DNA of 64,000 nt, taken from the NCBI GenBank assembly GCA_017520185.1, contig JAFXGO010000008.1, positions 124,001-188,000 of the forward strand. Reading direction: 5' to 3'. Each line of letters opens with the position of its first letter. Position 1 is the first letter of the stretch. The stretch comes from Elusimicrobiaceae bacterium. Lineage in GTDB: Bacteria; Elusimicrobiota; Elusimicrobia; Elusimicrobiales; Elusimicrobiaceae. The notes under the pieces are model-generated. The model saw only the letters and a list, made by a program, of their open reading frames with translations. It was not told where the DNA came from and did not search any database. Positions 42,829-50,987 of the stretch are shown piece after piece. The translations under genes and the position numbers were made by a program.

Positions 42829-44148
42829 TTAAATCACATTATATTCTGTTTTGGCAAAACTTGAACTTTCACCTTTTTTCTTCAAAACAGGCATGGCAAA
42901 AGTGAGCGCCAGGGCATCTGCCAAGTCCGGACTTCGGCCACAACGTGCTTTTAAATCTTCCTTACTTTCCAATTTCATTTTGCCGGAAGAATCAAAACTA
43001 TAACGCACCCCGCACAAATCCGCCCTAAGTTGTGCCGATACCGGCAAGGCCCCTCCGTCGTGCAACCACTGTGCCATTTCCCCCCACATTTCAGCTCGTT
43101 TATTGGCATATTGTCCCACTTTTATCGGAGCAGAACCGAAGTTTATTTCACAAACTTCAAAACCAAGTTGTCTCAAGCGGTCTATCACCCCCCCGCCACA
43201 ACCGCTATCTATAAATACTGCATCCGGACGAAAAGAATCTATCGTAGCTGCTACGCGTGAAGCAAGCGTCATGTGGTCTGTTTTGGAAAATATTTCCGGT
43301 GGGAAACCTTGCATTCCCTGACGTCTAAAAATTACACTTCTGTCCGCTCCAAAACGGGCCGGATCAACCCCGATAATTTTAGGCGCATAACGTAATTGAG
43401 CCGAAGAATAATGTCTCTGTTCTGCAGCCAACACCTCACTTACATTAATCAGCACATCATCGGCATCGGCCGTAAAATCACACAAATATTCTTGGCGAAA
43501 TAAATGCTGCGGCGTATGCGCTTTGATATGAGCCAATTCGTCTGCGTCAATCACTCCTGTTTTATCCGCCGGAAAAACACCGCACCACCATTGTTGCGGC
43601 ATAGAAATCATGGCTTTCTGGGCGTGTTGATACAAATCATAAAATTGATTTTGTCCCTTTGGTGTTCCGGTAAACAGAACCCATCCTTGACGAGAAAGAA
43701 GCATTGGGCGGATAATCTCATCAAATACATCTGGCTTAATTTGGGCATATTCGTCCAGCACTACTCCGTCGGCATATGTACCGCGCAAAGCGTCTGGATT
43801 ATCGGCCCCCAACAGCCAAATTTTAGACCCGTTCGGCAATAAAACACTTAGTTCTGTTTCGCACAGTTTAACCTGCGGCAAAGGCATAGTATAACGCTTC
43901 ATATAATCCCAAGCAATGAGTTTGGTTTGTTTTAAAAAAGGAGAAATATAAAAATAACGTCCAGCGGTGCGTTTATTTTTCAAAGCACTTTTTAGTAAAT
44001 GATTAATGGCGCAAACCGTCTTGCCCATTTGCCGATGCGTCACCAAAACATTAAAGCGGTGAGTTTCCAACTGCTCATGAATCAGCGTCTGAGGATAACG
44101 CGGCTTGTAAGGAATAACAATCTCTTCTACCATTCTTTGACGAGGCAT
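42829..44148 (-). CDS. Phage terminase large subunit
   Basis: A 439-residue packaging motor. ATPase: deviant Walker A HRQMGKT (residues 38-44), Walker B VVLDE (Asp132, catalytic Glu133) and the coupling motif FTGTPKG. Nuclease half: GVDPARFGADRS and FIDSGCGGGVIDRL, and the late acidic site in SPDLADALALT. It starts one base after the small subunit stop. Intact length, so packaging activity is plausible. Confidence 0.93.
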   Translation of the reverse strand: MPRQRMVEEIVIPYKPRYPQTLIHEQLETHRFNVLVTHRQMGKTVCAINHLLKSALKNKRTAGRYFYISPFLKQTKLIAWDYMKRYTMPLPQVKLCETELSVLLPNGSKIWLLGADNPDALRGTYADGVVLDEYAQIKPDVFDEIIRPMLLSRQGWVLFTGTPKGQNQFYDLYQHAQKAMISMPQQWWCGVFPADKTGVIDADELAHIKAHTPQHLFRQEYLCDFTADADDVLINVSEVLAAEQRHYSSAQLRYAPKIIGVDPARFGADRSVIFRRQGMQGFPPEIFSKTDHMTLASRVAATIDSFRPDAVFIDSGCGGGVIDRLRQLGFEVCEINFGSAPIKVGQYANKRAEMWGEMAQWLHDGGALPVSAQLRADLCGVRYSFDSSGKMKLESKEDLKARCGRSPDLADALALTFAMPVLKKKGESSSFAKTEYNVI

Positions 44149-44149
44149 T

Positions 44150-44599
44150 TTATTTCTCCCACCGAATCACTAAAGGTACTTCTTTTTTAGAGGTTTCTTC
44201 TTTTCCGTCTTTCCACCCTAATAAATTCTTAGCCGTAAAAACAGCAAAAGAAGCAGAATAATTCCCACGCAAACTATTTTGAATTAAGATATTTCCCTGC
44301 AAATCGCGTGCTTTTTTGGCAGATTGGGCAAAGTCCGGATATTCTTTTTCCCATTGGGTTAATATTTCTTGCGTGACCCCCAAACTTCGTGCAAATGCCG
44401 CAAAGGTAGGCAGTTCTGCCGCCGTTTCTATTAAAGAAACAGAACCGTCCTTTTTTATTACTTCTGTGACGGTAAAAGCCGATATGTCAAAAAATGCCAA
44501 CAAACGTTGGGCATATTCTTCTTGATAAACAAGTGTATCCTTGTCGGAAGATATGTTTTTTCTTTTGGAATTTGTCATTTTTTTGCTACGAGAAGTCAT
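44150..44599 (-). CDS. Phage terminase small subunit
   Basis: About 149 residues. The basic N-terminus (SRSKKMTNSKRKN) is followed by a helix-turn-helix region (FAAFARSLGVTQEILTQWEKEY) and the GNYSASFAVFTAKNLLGW end found in small terminases of the P22 gp3-like group. It selects DNA for packaging. The start is uncertain: ATGs at 44599 and 44578 both lack a good ribosome site, while the frame runs open to 44686. First gene of the phage-like block. Confidence 0.75.
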   Translation of the reverse strand: MTSRSKKMTNSKRKNISSDKDTLVYQEEYAQRLLAFFDISAFTVTEVIKKDGSVSLIETAAELPTFAAFARSLGVTQEILTQWEKEYPDFAQSAKKARDLQGNILIQNSLRGNYSASFAVFTAKNLLGWKDGKEETSKKEVPLVIRWEK

Positions 44600-44619
44600 A
44601 ACGATCGATGAAAAACAAA

Positions 44620-44634
44620 CCCGCTGAGAACGGG
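44620..44634 (-). promoter_or_regulatory. Attenuator-like hairpin in terS leader
   Basis: Six base pairs (CCCGTT/AGCGGG, one T-G) with a 3-base loop, followed on the minus strand by TTTGTTTTT, 15-20 bases before the terS ATG. Short stem, so modest confidence. Confidence 0.4.
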
Positions 44635-44648
44635 CCAAAAAGAAGATA

Positions 44649-44676
44649 ATAATATTTCGGGGAAAAATGAGGACAA
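44649..44676 (-). promoter_or_regulatory. Candidate promoter of the phage packaging genes
   Basis: Minus strand: TTGTCC (44676-44671), 16-base spacer, TATTAT (44654-44649), placed immediately after a terminator and before terS. Confidence 0.4.
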
Positions 44677-44701
44677 AAAAATACAAACTTTTAGTTTGTA
44701 T
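44674..44701 (-). terminator. Minus-strand terminator upstream of terS
   Basis: A 9-bp perfect stem ATACAAACT/AGTTTGTAT with a 3-base loop, followed on the minus strand by seven T. Confidence 0.7.
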
Positions 44702-44765
44702 GTATTTATTATATCATATTTTTTATTGTTTGTCAAATAAATAAAAAATTAGGTCAATTTTTCGA

Positions 44766-44800
44766 GAAAAAAACAGCATAAGATATAATCTTATGCTGTT
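44766..44800 (-). terminator. Terminator of the pilus/protease operon
   Basis: A 13-bp perfect stem (44772-44784 with 44788-44800), 3-base loop, U-run on the minus strand. It lies 23 bases after the metalloprotease stop and closes the operon. Confidence 0.88.
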
Positions 44801-44822
44801 AAAAACTTTCGTTAAGTGGAAA

Positions 44823-46406
44823 TTAACGGAGGGTGTTGACCCATTTCCAAAAAGCATCTTCAAAATTGGCAGCACTGCTATAACGGTAGGCTTTACCTAA
44901 TGCTTTTTCGACGGAATAAGGCTGATACAAGGTTTTTCCGCTCTTATCTTTCATCACAAACCCCGTCGACGGGTCTCTCATAGGTTCTCCTTGTGAAAGC
45001 AGGCGGGTAAACTGCTCAAATTGCATACGATTAGACGGGGAAGAAGTATTGGCCGGATTTAATAAAAACCGCACCATAGCATAGGCTTGGAAATACCACT
45101 CTTGCGTTTTTCCACGCGCTTGCATTGCCTCCAAAGACCCCTCTTGCATAAATTGGCCAAACGGCATCAGCACCAGCGGCTTTGCTCTGCGAGAGGATGA
45201 ACGAAATTTTTTAACGCGACTAGAGCCAAATTCTTCCGTCGGGCTGGATTTACTTCGTTGCAAATTATACGTCTTAAAATCATTGGCCCAAGGACCGCCT
45301 TTCACACCATTATAGGCTTGGTCTTCCATATAAACAGCCAACCCTTCATCCAGCCAAATGGGCGTAGCTAAGCGATTGGTTTTATGCTTGTCAAAATATT
45401 TTTGCGTAAAGATATGCACCAATTCATGCGTAAACACTTCTTTAAGTTCTTGTTGTTTACCCGGCTCATCATAGACCACAATTTCTCCACGAGTCGGATA
45501 AGCTAACGCTCTGGTCCATGCTTTGGCGCTGGGTTCATATTTTAAGTAATTACCATGATCTTGATATACAAACACCCTTACTTTTTCCGTCATCATCCAG
45601 GGAATGTTTCGACGGAGCGTGGCATAGGCAGACTCAAAAGCCATTGACATATTAGAACTTCCGATTCCGCCCGATCTTTTTTGCGTATAAATTACAAAAT
45701 GTGTACTATTGCTTTTGACCCACTCCACTCCCGGTCTAAAGGTATTGGGGTTAAATTTTTTTTCTTTAGGCGAAGGGACGGAAGCATGAGCAGTCTTAGA
45801 AGCCGGTTCTGGAATAAAGCGACCTTGTGTACTGGCTTTTTTGGATTCTTGCAACATGCGCGCGGCATAATCCAATTCAGCCTGTGCGGCTTCTTCTGCT
45901 TCTTTTTTTTGTTTATCTTCTGCTTTTTCCTGCTTATTTTTAGGAGTACCGATGCGTTCACCCTCTTTTAAAGCATTGTTGGTCTCTAATTCTTTTTCAA
46001 TGGCAGTTTTTTGAGGCGTTTGCGCAGGCTTAGGTTGCAAAGATTCTAGAGGAGAAACAACTTTTTTCTTTACCACCTCTTTTGATTGAACAGCGGGCAC
46101 GGCGGATTTCTGAGGTACTAGCGGAGCTGCTGAAGAAGCAGTTTTTTTTGTCTCCACAGTCTGAGAAGGAGCCGATGAGGGCACTTGCGGTTTGGCTTGC
46201 TCTTTTGGGGCAGACGTATCCGTATTAACGGAAGTAGCCGGAGCAGCAATGCCGGAAGTGCCAAAAGATTTTTTCAATAAATCAATATTGGAAGGAGGAG
46301 CATCTACTGCATTACCACCTAAAGATTCTTGCAGAAATGAAGAAGTTTGAGCCTGAAGAAAACCTACAACACAAAAACAGAAAAAGAAAATAAGAATCTT
46401 TTTCAT
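44823..46406 (-). CDS. Secreted gluzincin-type zinc metalloprotease
   Basis: A 527-residue exported protein: signal peptide MKKILIFFFCFCVVGFLQAQ, a low-complexity Pro/Ser/Lys/Glu-rich spacer to about residue 215, then a catalytic domain. VFTHELVHIF gives the HExxH zinc site and WLDEGLAVYME gives the third (Glu) ligand, as in peptidase MA-like families. It is the last gene of the pilin cluster, 16 bases after the PilX-like gene, so it may process pilins, a pilus-secreted substrate or host surface proteins. The substrate is inferred only from position. Confidence 0.8.
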   Translation of the reverse strand: MKKILIFFFCFCVVGFLQAQTSSFLQESLGGNAVDAPPSNIDLLKKSFGTSGIAAPATSVNTDTSAPKEQAKPQVPSSAPSQTVETKKTASSAAPLVPQKSAVPAVQSKEVVKKKVVSPLESLQPKPAQTPQKTAIEKELETNNALKEGERIGTPKNKQEKAEDKQKKEAEEAAQAELDYAARMLQESKKASTQGRFIPEPASKTAHASVPSPKEKKFNPNTFRPGVEWVKSNSTHFVIYTQKRSGGIGSSNMSMAFESAYATLRRNIPWMMTEKVRVFVYQDHGNYLKYEPSAKAWTRALAYPTRGEIVVYDEPGKQQELKEVFTHELVHIFTQKYFDKHKTNRLATPIWLDEGLAVYMEDQAYNGVKGGPWANDFKTYNLQRSKSSPTEEFGSSRVKKFRSSSRRAKPLVLMPFGQFMQEGSLEAMQARGKTQEWYFQAYAMVRFLLNPANTSSPSNRMQFEQFTRLLSQGEPMRDPSTGFVMKDKSGKTLYQPYSVEKALGKAYRYSSAANFEDAFWKWVNTLR

Positions 46407-46422
46407 TCACCAGCCTCCTTTT

Positions 46423-46848
46423 TTACAGAAAATTACTTCCCGTTGTCACTTCATATACAATGGCACGTAAACCGCCATTGTTGGCAGATTCTTTTGTCGC
46501 ATCAGGTTCTATAGTTGCCGTCACTTTAAACTTACCAAATTCACAAACGATGGATTTTACCTGGTCAGCAGCAGGACAAGCAAGAGAAGGATTGCTCCCT
46601 TTGCAATACATAATACCGTCTTTCATATCTCTGCGAAAAGCATCCGGACTTTTGGCCGTCCACAAATCATTTACTCTGGACATACAAGCCTGGATTAACA
46701 CCTGAGCCGATGCCTGCCGACGGGTTTTACGGGCAGAGGCCGTACGGGACAAATTAGCCCGCAAAATCATCGTGGTAATTCCTGCCAGAATAACGGTGAT
46801 TAACAATACCTGCATGAGGGCGGCGCCTCTTTTATTATTTTTAATCAT
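46423..46848 (-). CDS. PilX/GspK-like minor pilin
   Basis: A 141-residue protein with N-terminus MIKNNKRGAALMQVLLIT. The sequence after the processing Gly lacks the usual Glu5, as is common for PilX_N/GspK tip subunits, which cap the filament. The globular part has three cysteines. Its place after PilV- and PilW-like genes copies the order in known minor-pilin operons. Confidence 0.75.
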   Translation of the reverse strand: MIKNNKRGAALMQVLLITVILAGITTMILRANLSRTASARKTRRQASAQVLIQACMSRVNDLWTAKSPDAFRRDMKDGIMYCKGSNPSLACPAADQVKSIVCEFGKFKVTATIEPDATKESANNGGLRAIVYEVTTGSNFL

Positions 46849-46859
46849 CTTCTCCCCCT

Positions 46860-47570
46860 CTAGTAGCCGATAGGCGCAACAAAGGTTTCTTCCACCGTTT
46901 CGTTAACAACGGGGACGGAATCCAATTCCGTAATAATATTTACACGCAACATACTGTTTATCCCTTCCCGACTAAAACTTCTGCGCCCTATCATAGGCAC
47001 GGCATATCCTGCAATAGAGGGAATGTATTTCACGTGAGAGAGTGCCACTTCTTTGGAGACTTCTCCGGAGTTTTTGGCCTCATCACAAGTCAGCACAATA
47101 GCAGTAGGATATTCATAACGATAAATCTTACCGCCTCTGATAGCTCCTTCCGGCACAACATTGCTGGTTTCGGTACCGTTTTCAAAACAATACAAAACCG
47201 TCTTTTTTTCTGTGGAAGAAGTAGAACCGACTTGCGTCGTAATTTGCTCTAAAACAGGATTTCCGTCGCGCATTTGATTTTTCGTCAAGCGCAAAAGTTT
47301 TACGGTGTCTCCTGCACCTACCTCAAACACCCCATTATCTCCGTCTGCAGCACAAAGAGCACATTCATCTACTCTTGTAGCCTCCTGCAAATCAGCACGC
47401 AATGTACGCATAAAGCGAGACAAGTTGTTTCTCATCATTACTTTGCTGCGGCCCACACCGGATTCTCTGGCGGCAGAACGAGTTAATGCTGCCAAAGAGA
47501 TGGAAATAAGGCCCACAATCATCACCGCCAACAACACTTCCGTTAACGTAAACCCTTTTTTATTTTTCAT
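46860..47570 (-). CDS. PilW/GspJ-like minor pilin
   Basis: A 236-residue prepilin: leader MKNKKG, mature FTLTEVLLAVMIVGLISISLAALTRSA with Glu5, a large beta-rich C-terminal domain with a CALC pair. Size and position match PilW/GspJ. Its ATG overlaps the PilV-like stop (ATGA, 47567-47570). Confidence 0.8.
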   Translation of the reverse strand: MKNKKGFTLTEVLLAVMIVGLISISLAALTRSAARESGVGRSKVMMRNNLSRFMRTLRADLQEATRVDECALCAADGDNGVFEVGAGDTVKLLRLTKNQMRDGNPVLEQITTQVGSTSSTEKKTVLYCFENGTETSNVVPEGAIRGGKIYRYEYPTAIVLTCDEAKNSGEVSKEVALSHVKYIPSIAGYAVPMIGRRSFSREGINSMLRVNIITELDSVPVVNETVEETFVAPIGY

Positions 47571-48085
47571 AACGTGTACCCATTACAAGAAATCAAAAAC
47601 TCTACCTGAATTTCCGTCGTCGCTGCGTTATTTACAACAGCATCATCTGTACCATCTTCTTTTTTCTTCTTGGCCAAATCTGTTGTGCGAGGACGCAAAG
47701 CAGCATTGGCAACTTCTGAAACTTTATATATAAAACCGGAATTTTTAACATCGCATTGATGCGGCAACAAACAGTTTATTTCATGTTCGCCCACAGCCAA
47801 AGGGGTGGTATCATCTCCGCACAATCCAGACGAAATCTGCGTAGCATAAGTATCGCCAAAATCACTGCTTATATTGGTTTGATTTGCATTTACATACACT
47901 TGCAACATTTGCTGGGCTCTGTCTACGGCAAGAGCCATTTCTTCACGCATATCCGGAGCTGAACTTTTGCGAGAAGTACTGAGCAAAACGCCAAAGGTAC
48001 CAGTCGCCACAATGGCCAAAAGCATCAGCGCAATCAACCCTTCCAACAACGAAACACCCTTTTTACTTTTTAAAATTCTTTTCAT
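47567..48085 (-). CDS. PilV/GspI-like minor pilin
   Basis: A 172-residue prepilin with leader MKRILKSKKG and mature VSLLEGLIALMLLAIVATGTFGVLL. Position 1 is Val instead of Phe, with Glu5 present. This SLLEGLIAL style is typical of PilV/GspI, which joins the tip complex. Coupled to the PilW-like gene. Confidence 0.8.
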   Translation of the reverse strand: MKRILKSKKGVSLLEGLIALMLLAIVATGTFGVLLSTSRKSSAPDMREEMALAVDRAQQMLQVYVNANQTNISSDFGDTYATQISSGLCGDDTTPLAVGEHEINCLLPHQCDVKNSGFIYKVSEVANAALRPRTTDLAKKKKEDGTDDAVVNNAATTEIQVEFLISCNGYTL

Positions 48086-48088
48086 TTT

Positions 48089-48664
48089 TTACTCCAAATT
48101 CTCATATATTTGCCCATCCCAACCGATAGCCATATAATAATGAGTACTCCCATCTTTTAAAATATAGTATTTATCTCCGCCTAAGCGTCTGTCTGCTTCT
48201 GCTACATAGGCATACATAGCTACCGTCCGGTCGTCATAACTTTTTACTTGGCACAACTCACTGGTATGGCTGGCCGCAGTCCAATGATCACAAAAATAAA
48301 AGGTATAAGGCAAAGAGGAAAAGTCTTTCCAATTAGCAAAACCGCAAGCGAACAATTGGGCGGGTTCTGCCTTTTCTTGAGCAGGAGAAGGGATACCGCT
48401 GGCTGCTTGGTTATTGCATGCCTGAGTAGAGAAACCCTTAGCATTTTTAGCCTCAAACGAAGAGTCCTCCTTGATATCCACCCCTTTTGTATTTTGATAA
48501 AAAGAGCGACGTGCTTCCAACAAGTTTTTTAAAGCATTTTTTGCTTGAGAATTACGAATATCAAAACGTACCGAACGTAAACCCGGCACCGCAAAGCTGA
48601 CAATCGTTGCGATAACCAAAAGCACGAACAAAATTTCCATTAAGGTAAAACCCTTTTTATCCAT
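48089..48664 (-). CDS. Type IV pilin-like protein (FimU/GspH or GspG type)
   Basis: A 191-residue prepilin, MDKKGFTLMEILFVLLVIATIVSFAVPGL, Glu5 present, followed by the alanine-rich helix and a C-terminal domain with several Cys and Tyr residues. The start at 48664 has a GAGGTG site; the longer frame overlaps the previous gene. It stands where FimU/GspH stands in other clusters. Confidence 0.8.
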   Translation of the reverse strand: MDKKGFTLMEILFVLLVIATIVSFAVPGLRSVRFDIRNSQAKNALKNLLEARRSFYQNTKGVDIKEDSSFEAKNAKGFSTQACNNQAASGIPSPAQEKAEPAQLFACGFANWKDFSSLPYTFYFCDHWTAASHTSELCQVKSYDDRTVAMYAYVAEADRRLGGDKYYILKDGSTHYYMAIGWDGQIYENLE

Positions 48665-48674
48665 AATTACACCT

Positions 48675-49217
48675 CTATAAGGACACACATTTTTCTTCAG
48701 AATCTTTTTTACGGCATTCTATACCTTTTCCGGTTTCATACACACAATAGGTATTGGTTTTAAACTGATCCGGCAGTCGGGCTGTGTCTCTTGCTTTCAC
48801 ACAAGCCAAAGGAAAATTCTCTCCGTCTTTTTTCGAACAAATTTCTCCCGTAGGAGTTGTACCGCAAATCATATACTCAAAAGAAGTATTCGTCCAAGCG
48901 CCGCTTTCCATATATCCGCAAGTAGTTAAATCTCCCGCTTGAAAAACTTCAGGAAAAGAACTTTCCTGCATGTCAAATGGGCATTTTCCGTCATAATCAA
49001 CATTTTGCATAATTTCTTCTTTAAAAGATACAGACGGATAATCCATTTTGACACGTTGCAAACTGCCTGCCAATTGATTAGTCATCGCACGCGCCTGCGC
49101 CCAACGATTTTCCGCTACACTATTGCGGTAAGAGGTCGTGGCAAAAACCACCAAAATCCCCAAAATGGTAGACGCAACCAACAACTCCAACAAAGTAAAA
49201 CCTTTTTGATTTTTCAT
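48675..49217 (-). CDS. Type IV pilin-like protein
   Basis: A 180-residue prepilin, MKNQKGFTLLELLVASTILGILVVFATTSYRNS, with Glu5. The C-terminal domain has seven or more cysteines, several in the last 40 residues, suggesting disulfide-bonded loops. Start at 49217 by motif position. Eight bases separate it from the preceding pilin stop. Confidence 0.85.
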   Translation of the reverse strand: MKNQKGFTLLELLVASTILGILVVFATTSYRNSVAENRWAQARAMTNQLAGSLQRVKMDYPSVSFKEEIMQNVDYDGKCPFDMQESSFPEVFQAGDLTTCGYMESGAWTNTSFEYMICGTTPTGEICSKKDGENFPLACVKARDTARLPDQFKTNTYCVYETGKGIECRKKDSEEKCVSL

Positions 49218-49225
49218 ACAATCTC

Positions 49226-49738
49226 TCACCCGTTGCTATTATGCAACATGCCGTCTTCTCGGCTGACCCAAGCACATTTATAAGCATCTATTGTGTGGTC
49301 TTTATTTTCCATACAGGCCAATGCATCTGCTGCTGCGTCCCGTTTACAAGTGCTGGAACAAACCGGCTTTCCAGTGGTGCTAAAAGCATAATTATAGCCT
49401 TTGTATTTACCATCAGACTGAAAATCTACTTTTCCCAAATACTGTTTACCCAACATCCAAGCAGCAGCTGTACTTGCCGTAGGGGCGGAAGAATAATCTG
49501 GCGTGTTGGAAGAAAACGCTGCAGAACTAATCTCCAAATCCGGATATTCCTCCATCAGCATCTGCGTAGCCGTAGCCAACTCCACCAATACTCCGGAAGC
49601 GGACATATATTGAGCACGCGCCTGCGATTTTTTATAAGAAGGCACCGCAAACATCGTAATCGTGACAACAATTACCACCACCACCAGCACTTCCACCAAT
49701 GTAAAACCGCCTCGACAATCCTTCTTTTTTAATGGCAT
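49226..49738 (-). CDS. Type IV pilin-like protein
   Basis: A 170-residue prepilin with a longer leader (MPLKKKDCRGG), mature FTLVEVLVVVVIVVTITMFAVPSYKKS and Glu5. Four cysteines lie in the last third. The start at 49738 is chosen by its AAGGAGG site; upstream frame extends into pilC. First pilin of the cluster, so a candidate for the major subunit of this operon. Confidence 0.85.
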   Translation of the reverse strand: MPLKKKDCRGGFTLVEVLVVVVIVVTITMFAVPSYKKSQARAQYMSASGVLVELATATQMLMEEYPDLEISSAAFSSNTPDYSSAPTASTAAAWMLGKQYLGKVDFQSDGKYKGYNYAFSTTGKPVCSSTCKRDAAADALACMENKDHTIDAYKCAWVSREDGMLHNSNG

Positions 49739-49748
49739 AGACGCCTCC

Positions 49749-50975
49749 TTATTGCCCACCGATTTGAGATAACTTGAAAATCGGCAAGAAAATAGACGCC
49801 ACAATAATACCGATCAAAGCACCCACACCACAAATCAAAATTGGGTCAATAACCGCAGAGAAACGGGCAATAAATTGATCCACGTTGTCGGCATAGAACT
49901 TAGAAAGCGTAGCAATAATGCTGGGCAATTTACCGGATTCTTCACCCATGAGCATCATTTCCGTCATCAATCCGGGAAATACGCCTGCTTCGCGGAAAGA
50001 ATCAGAAATAGACTTACCGCCCGCCACTTGGGTTTTAGCCTGACGCAATGCATTTTGAATAATAACGTTGGTGTTAAAAGAATCTTCCAATACCGATATT
50101 GCGTTCAAAATAGTCACACCGCTACGCAACAACGTAGCCAATGTTGTCAACATTCGAGAATAATAAATGTTGCGCAAAAAATTACCAAACAAGGGTATCG
50201 CTAGCAAGAAGGAATGCCAACGTTTCTTACCTTCCGGTGTTTTGATATAGAAGCGAAAGCCTAAAAAGGCGACTATCATCCCGACAATAAGCAAAATACC
50301 GTTATTGATTAAGAAACCAGAAATGGCCAACACCACTACGGTAATCATCGGCAACTCGATATTAAAATCTTTAAAGATTTGAGCAAACGTAGGCACAATA
50401 CCCAAAATAAAGTACACAAGTACACCCACAGAGGCAAAAGTCAAAATAGCCGGATAAGTGACAGCCGTAATAATTTTGCTTTTCATGCCTTCTTGGGTTT
50501 TAATGTATTGAGAAATTTGACCCAATGTGTCAGCCAAGTTTCCACCTACTTCGCCGGCCTGCACCAAAGACAACCAAATGTTATCAAAAGTCTTTGGATG
50601 GCGCGACAACGCAGAGTGAAAAGAATTACCGGCAGCCACGTCTTTGGCTACTTGGTTTAACACCACACCCAATTTAGGGTTAGAAGCATATTCACTTAAA
50701 AGCGAAACGGCACGCACCAACGGCACACCGCCGGCAATCAGGGTAGAAAGCTGCTCAGCAAAGAAGGCCAACACGTGGCCAGGCACTTTGCCGCCTACCT
50801 TTTTGGTACCGGCTGTTTTACCAAAAAGTCCACTGCTAGAGCCATCGCGTACTTCCAGAATAATATAGCCTTTATTCTGCAACGCAAAAATTACTCTATC
50901 GCGGCTTTCGGCGTTAATACTACCCTTGAGAGTTTTCCCATTTCCATCTTTGACTACATAACTGTATTTTTGCAT
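49749..50975 (-). CDS. pilC: Type IV pilus/type II secretion inner-membrane platform protein
   Basis: A 408-residue PilC/GspF protein with two T2SSF domains (residues about 70-195 and 275-395) and three membrane helices. The signature LSTLIAGGVPLVRA and its repeat LATLLRSGVTILNAI are visible, as is MLMGEESGKLP. It is the rotor-like platform driven by PilB. Located between the ATPase and pilin genes. Confidence 0.95.
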   Translation of the reverse strand: MQKYSYVVKDGNGKTLKGSINAESRDRVIFALQNKGYIILEVRDGSSSGLFGKTAGTKKVGGKVPGHVLAFFAEQLSTLIAGGVPLVRAVSLLSEYASNPKLGVVLNQVAKDVAAGNSFHSALSRHPKTFDNIWLSLVQAGEVGGNLADTLGQISQYIKTQEGMKSKIITAVTYPAILTFASVGVLVYFILGIVPTFAQIFKDFNIELPMITVVVLAISGFLINNGILLIVGMIVAFLGFRFYIKTPEGKKRWHSFLLAIPLFGNFLRNIYYSRMLTTLATLLRSGVTILNAISVLEDSFNTNVIIQNALRQAKTQVAGGKSISDSFREAGVFPGLMTEMMLMGEESGKLPSIIATLSKFYADNVDQFIARFSAVIDPILICGVGALIGIIVASIFLPIFKLSQIGGQ

Positions 50976-50987
50976 AAAACCCCTTTT

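Noticed and set aside
44150-44686. Hydrophobic N-terminus on the small terminase
   Set aside because: The open frame upstream of 44599 runs through a terminator, promoter candidate and hairpin and is not expected in a DNA-binding protein.
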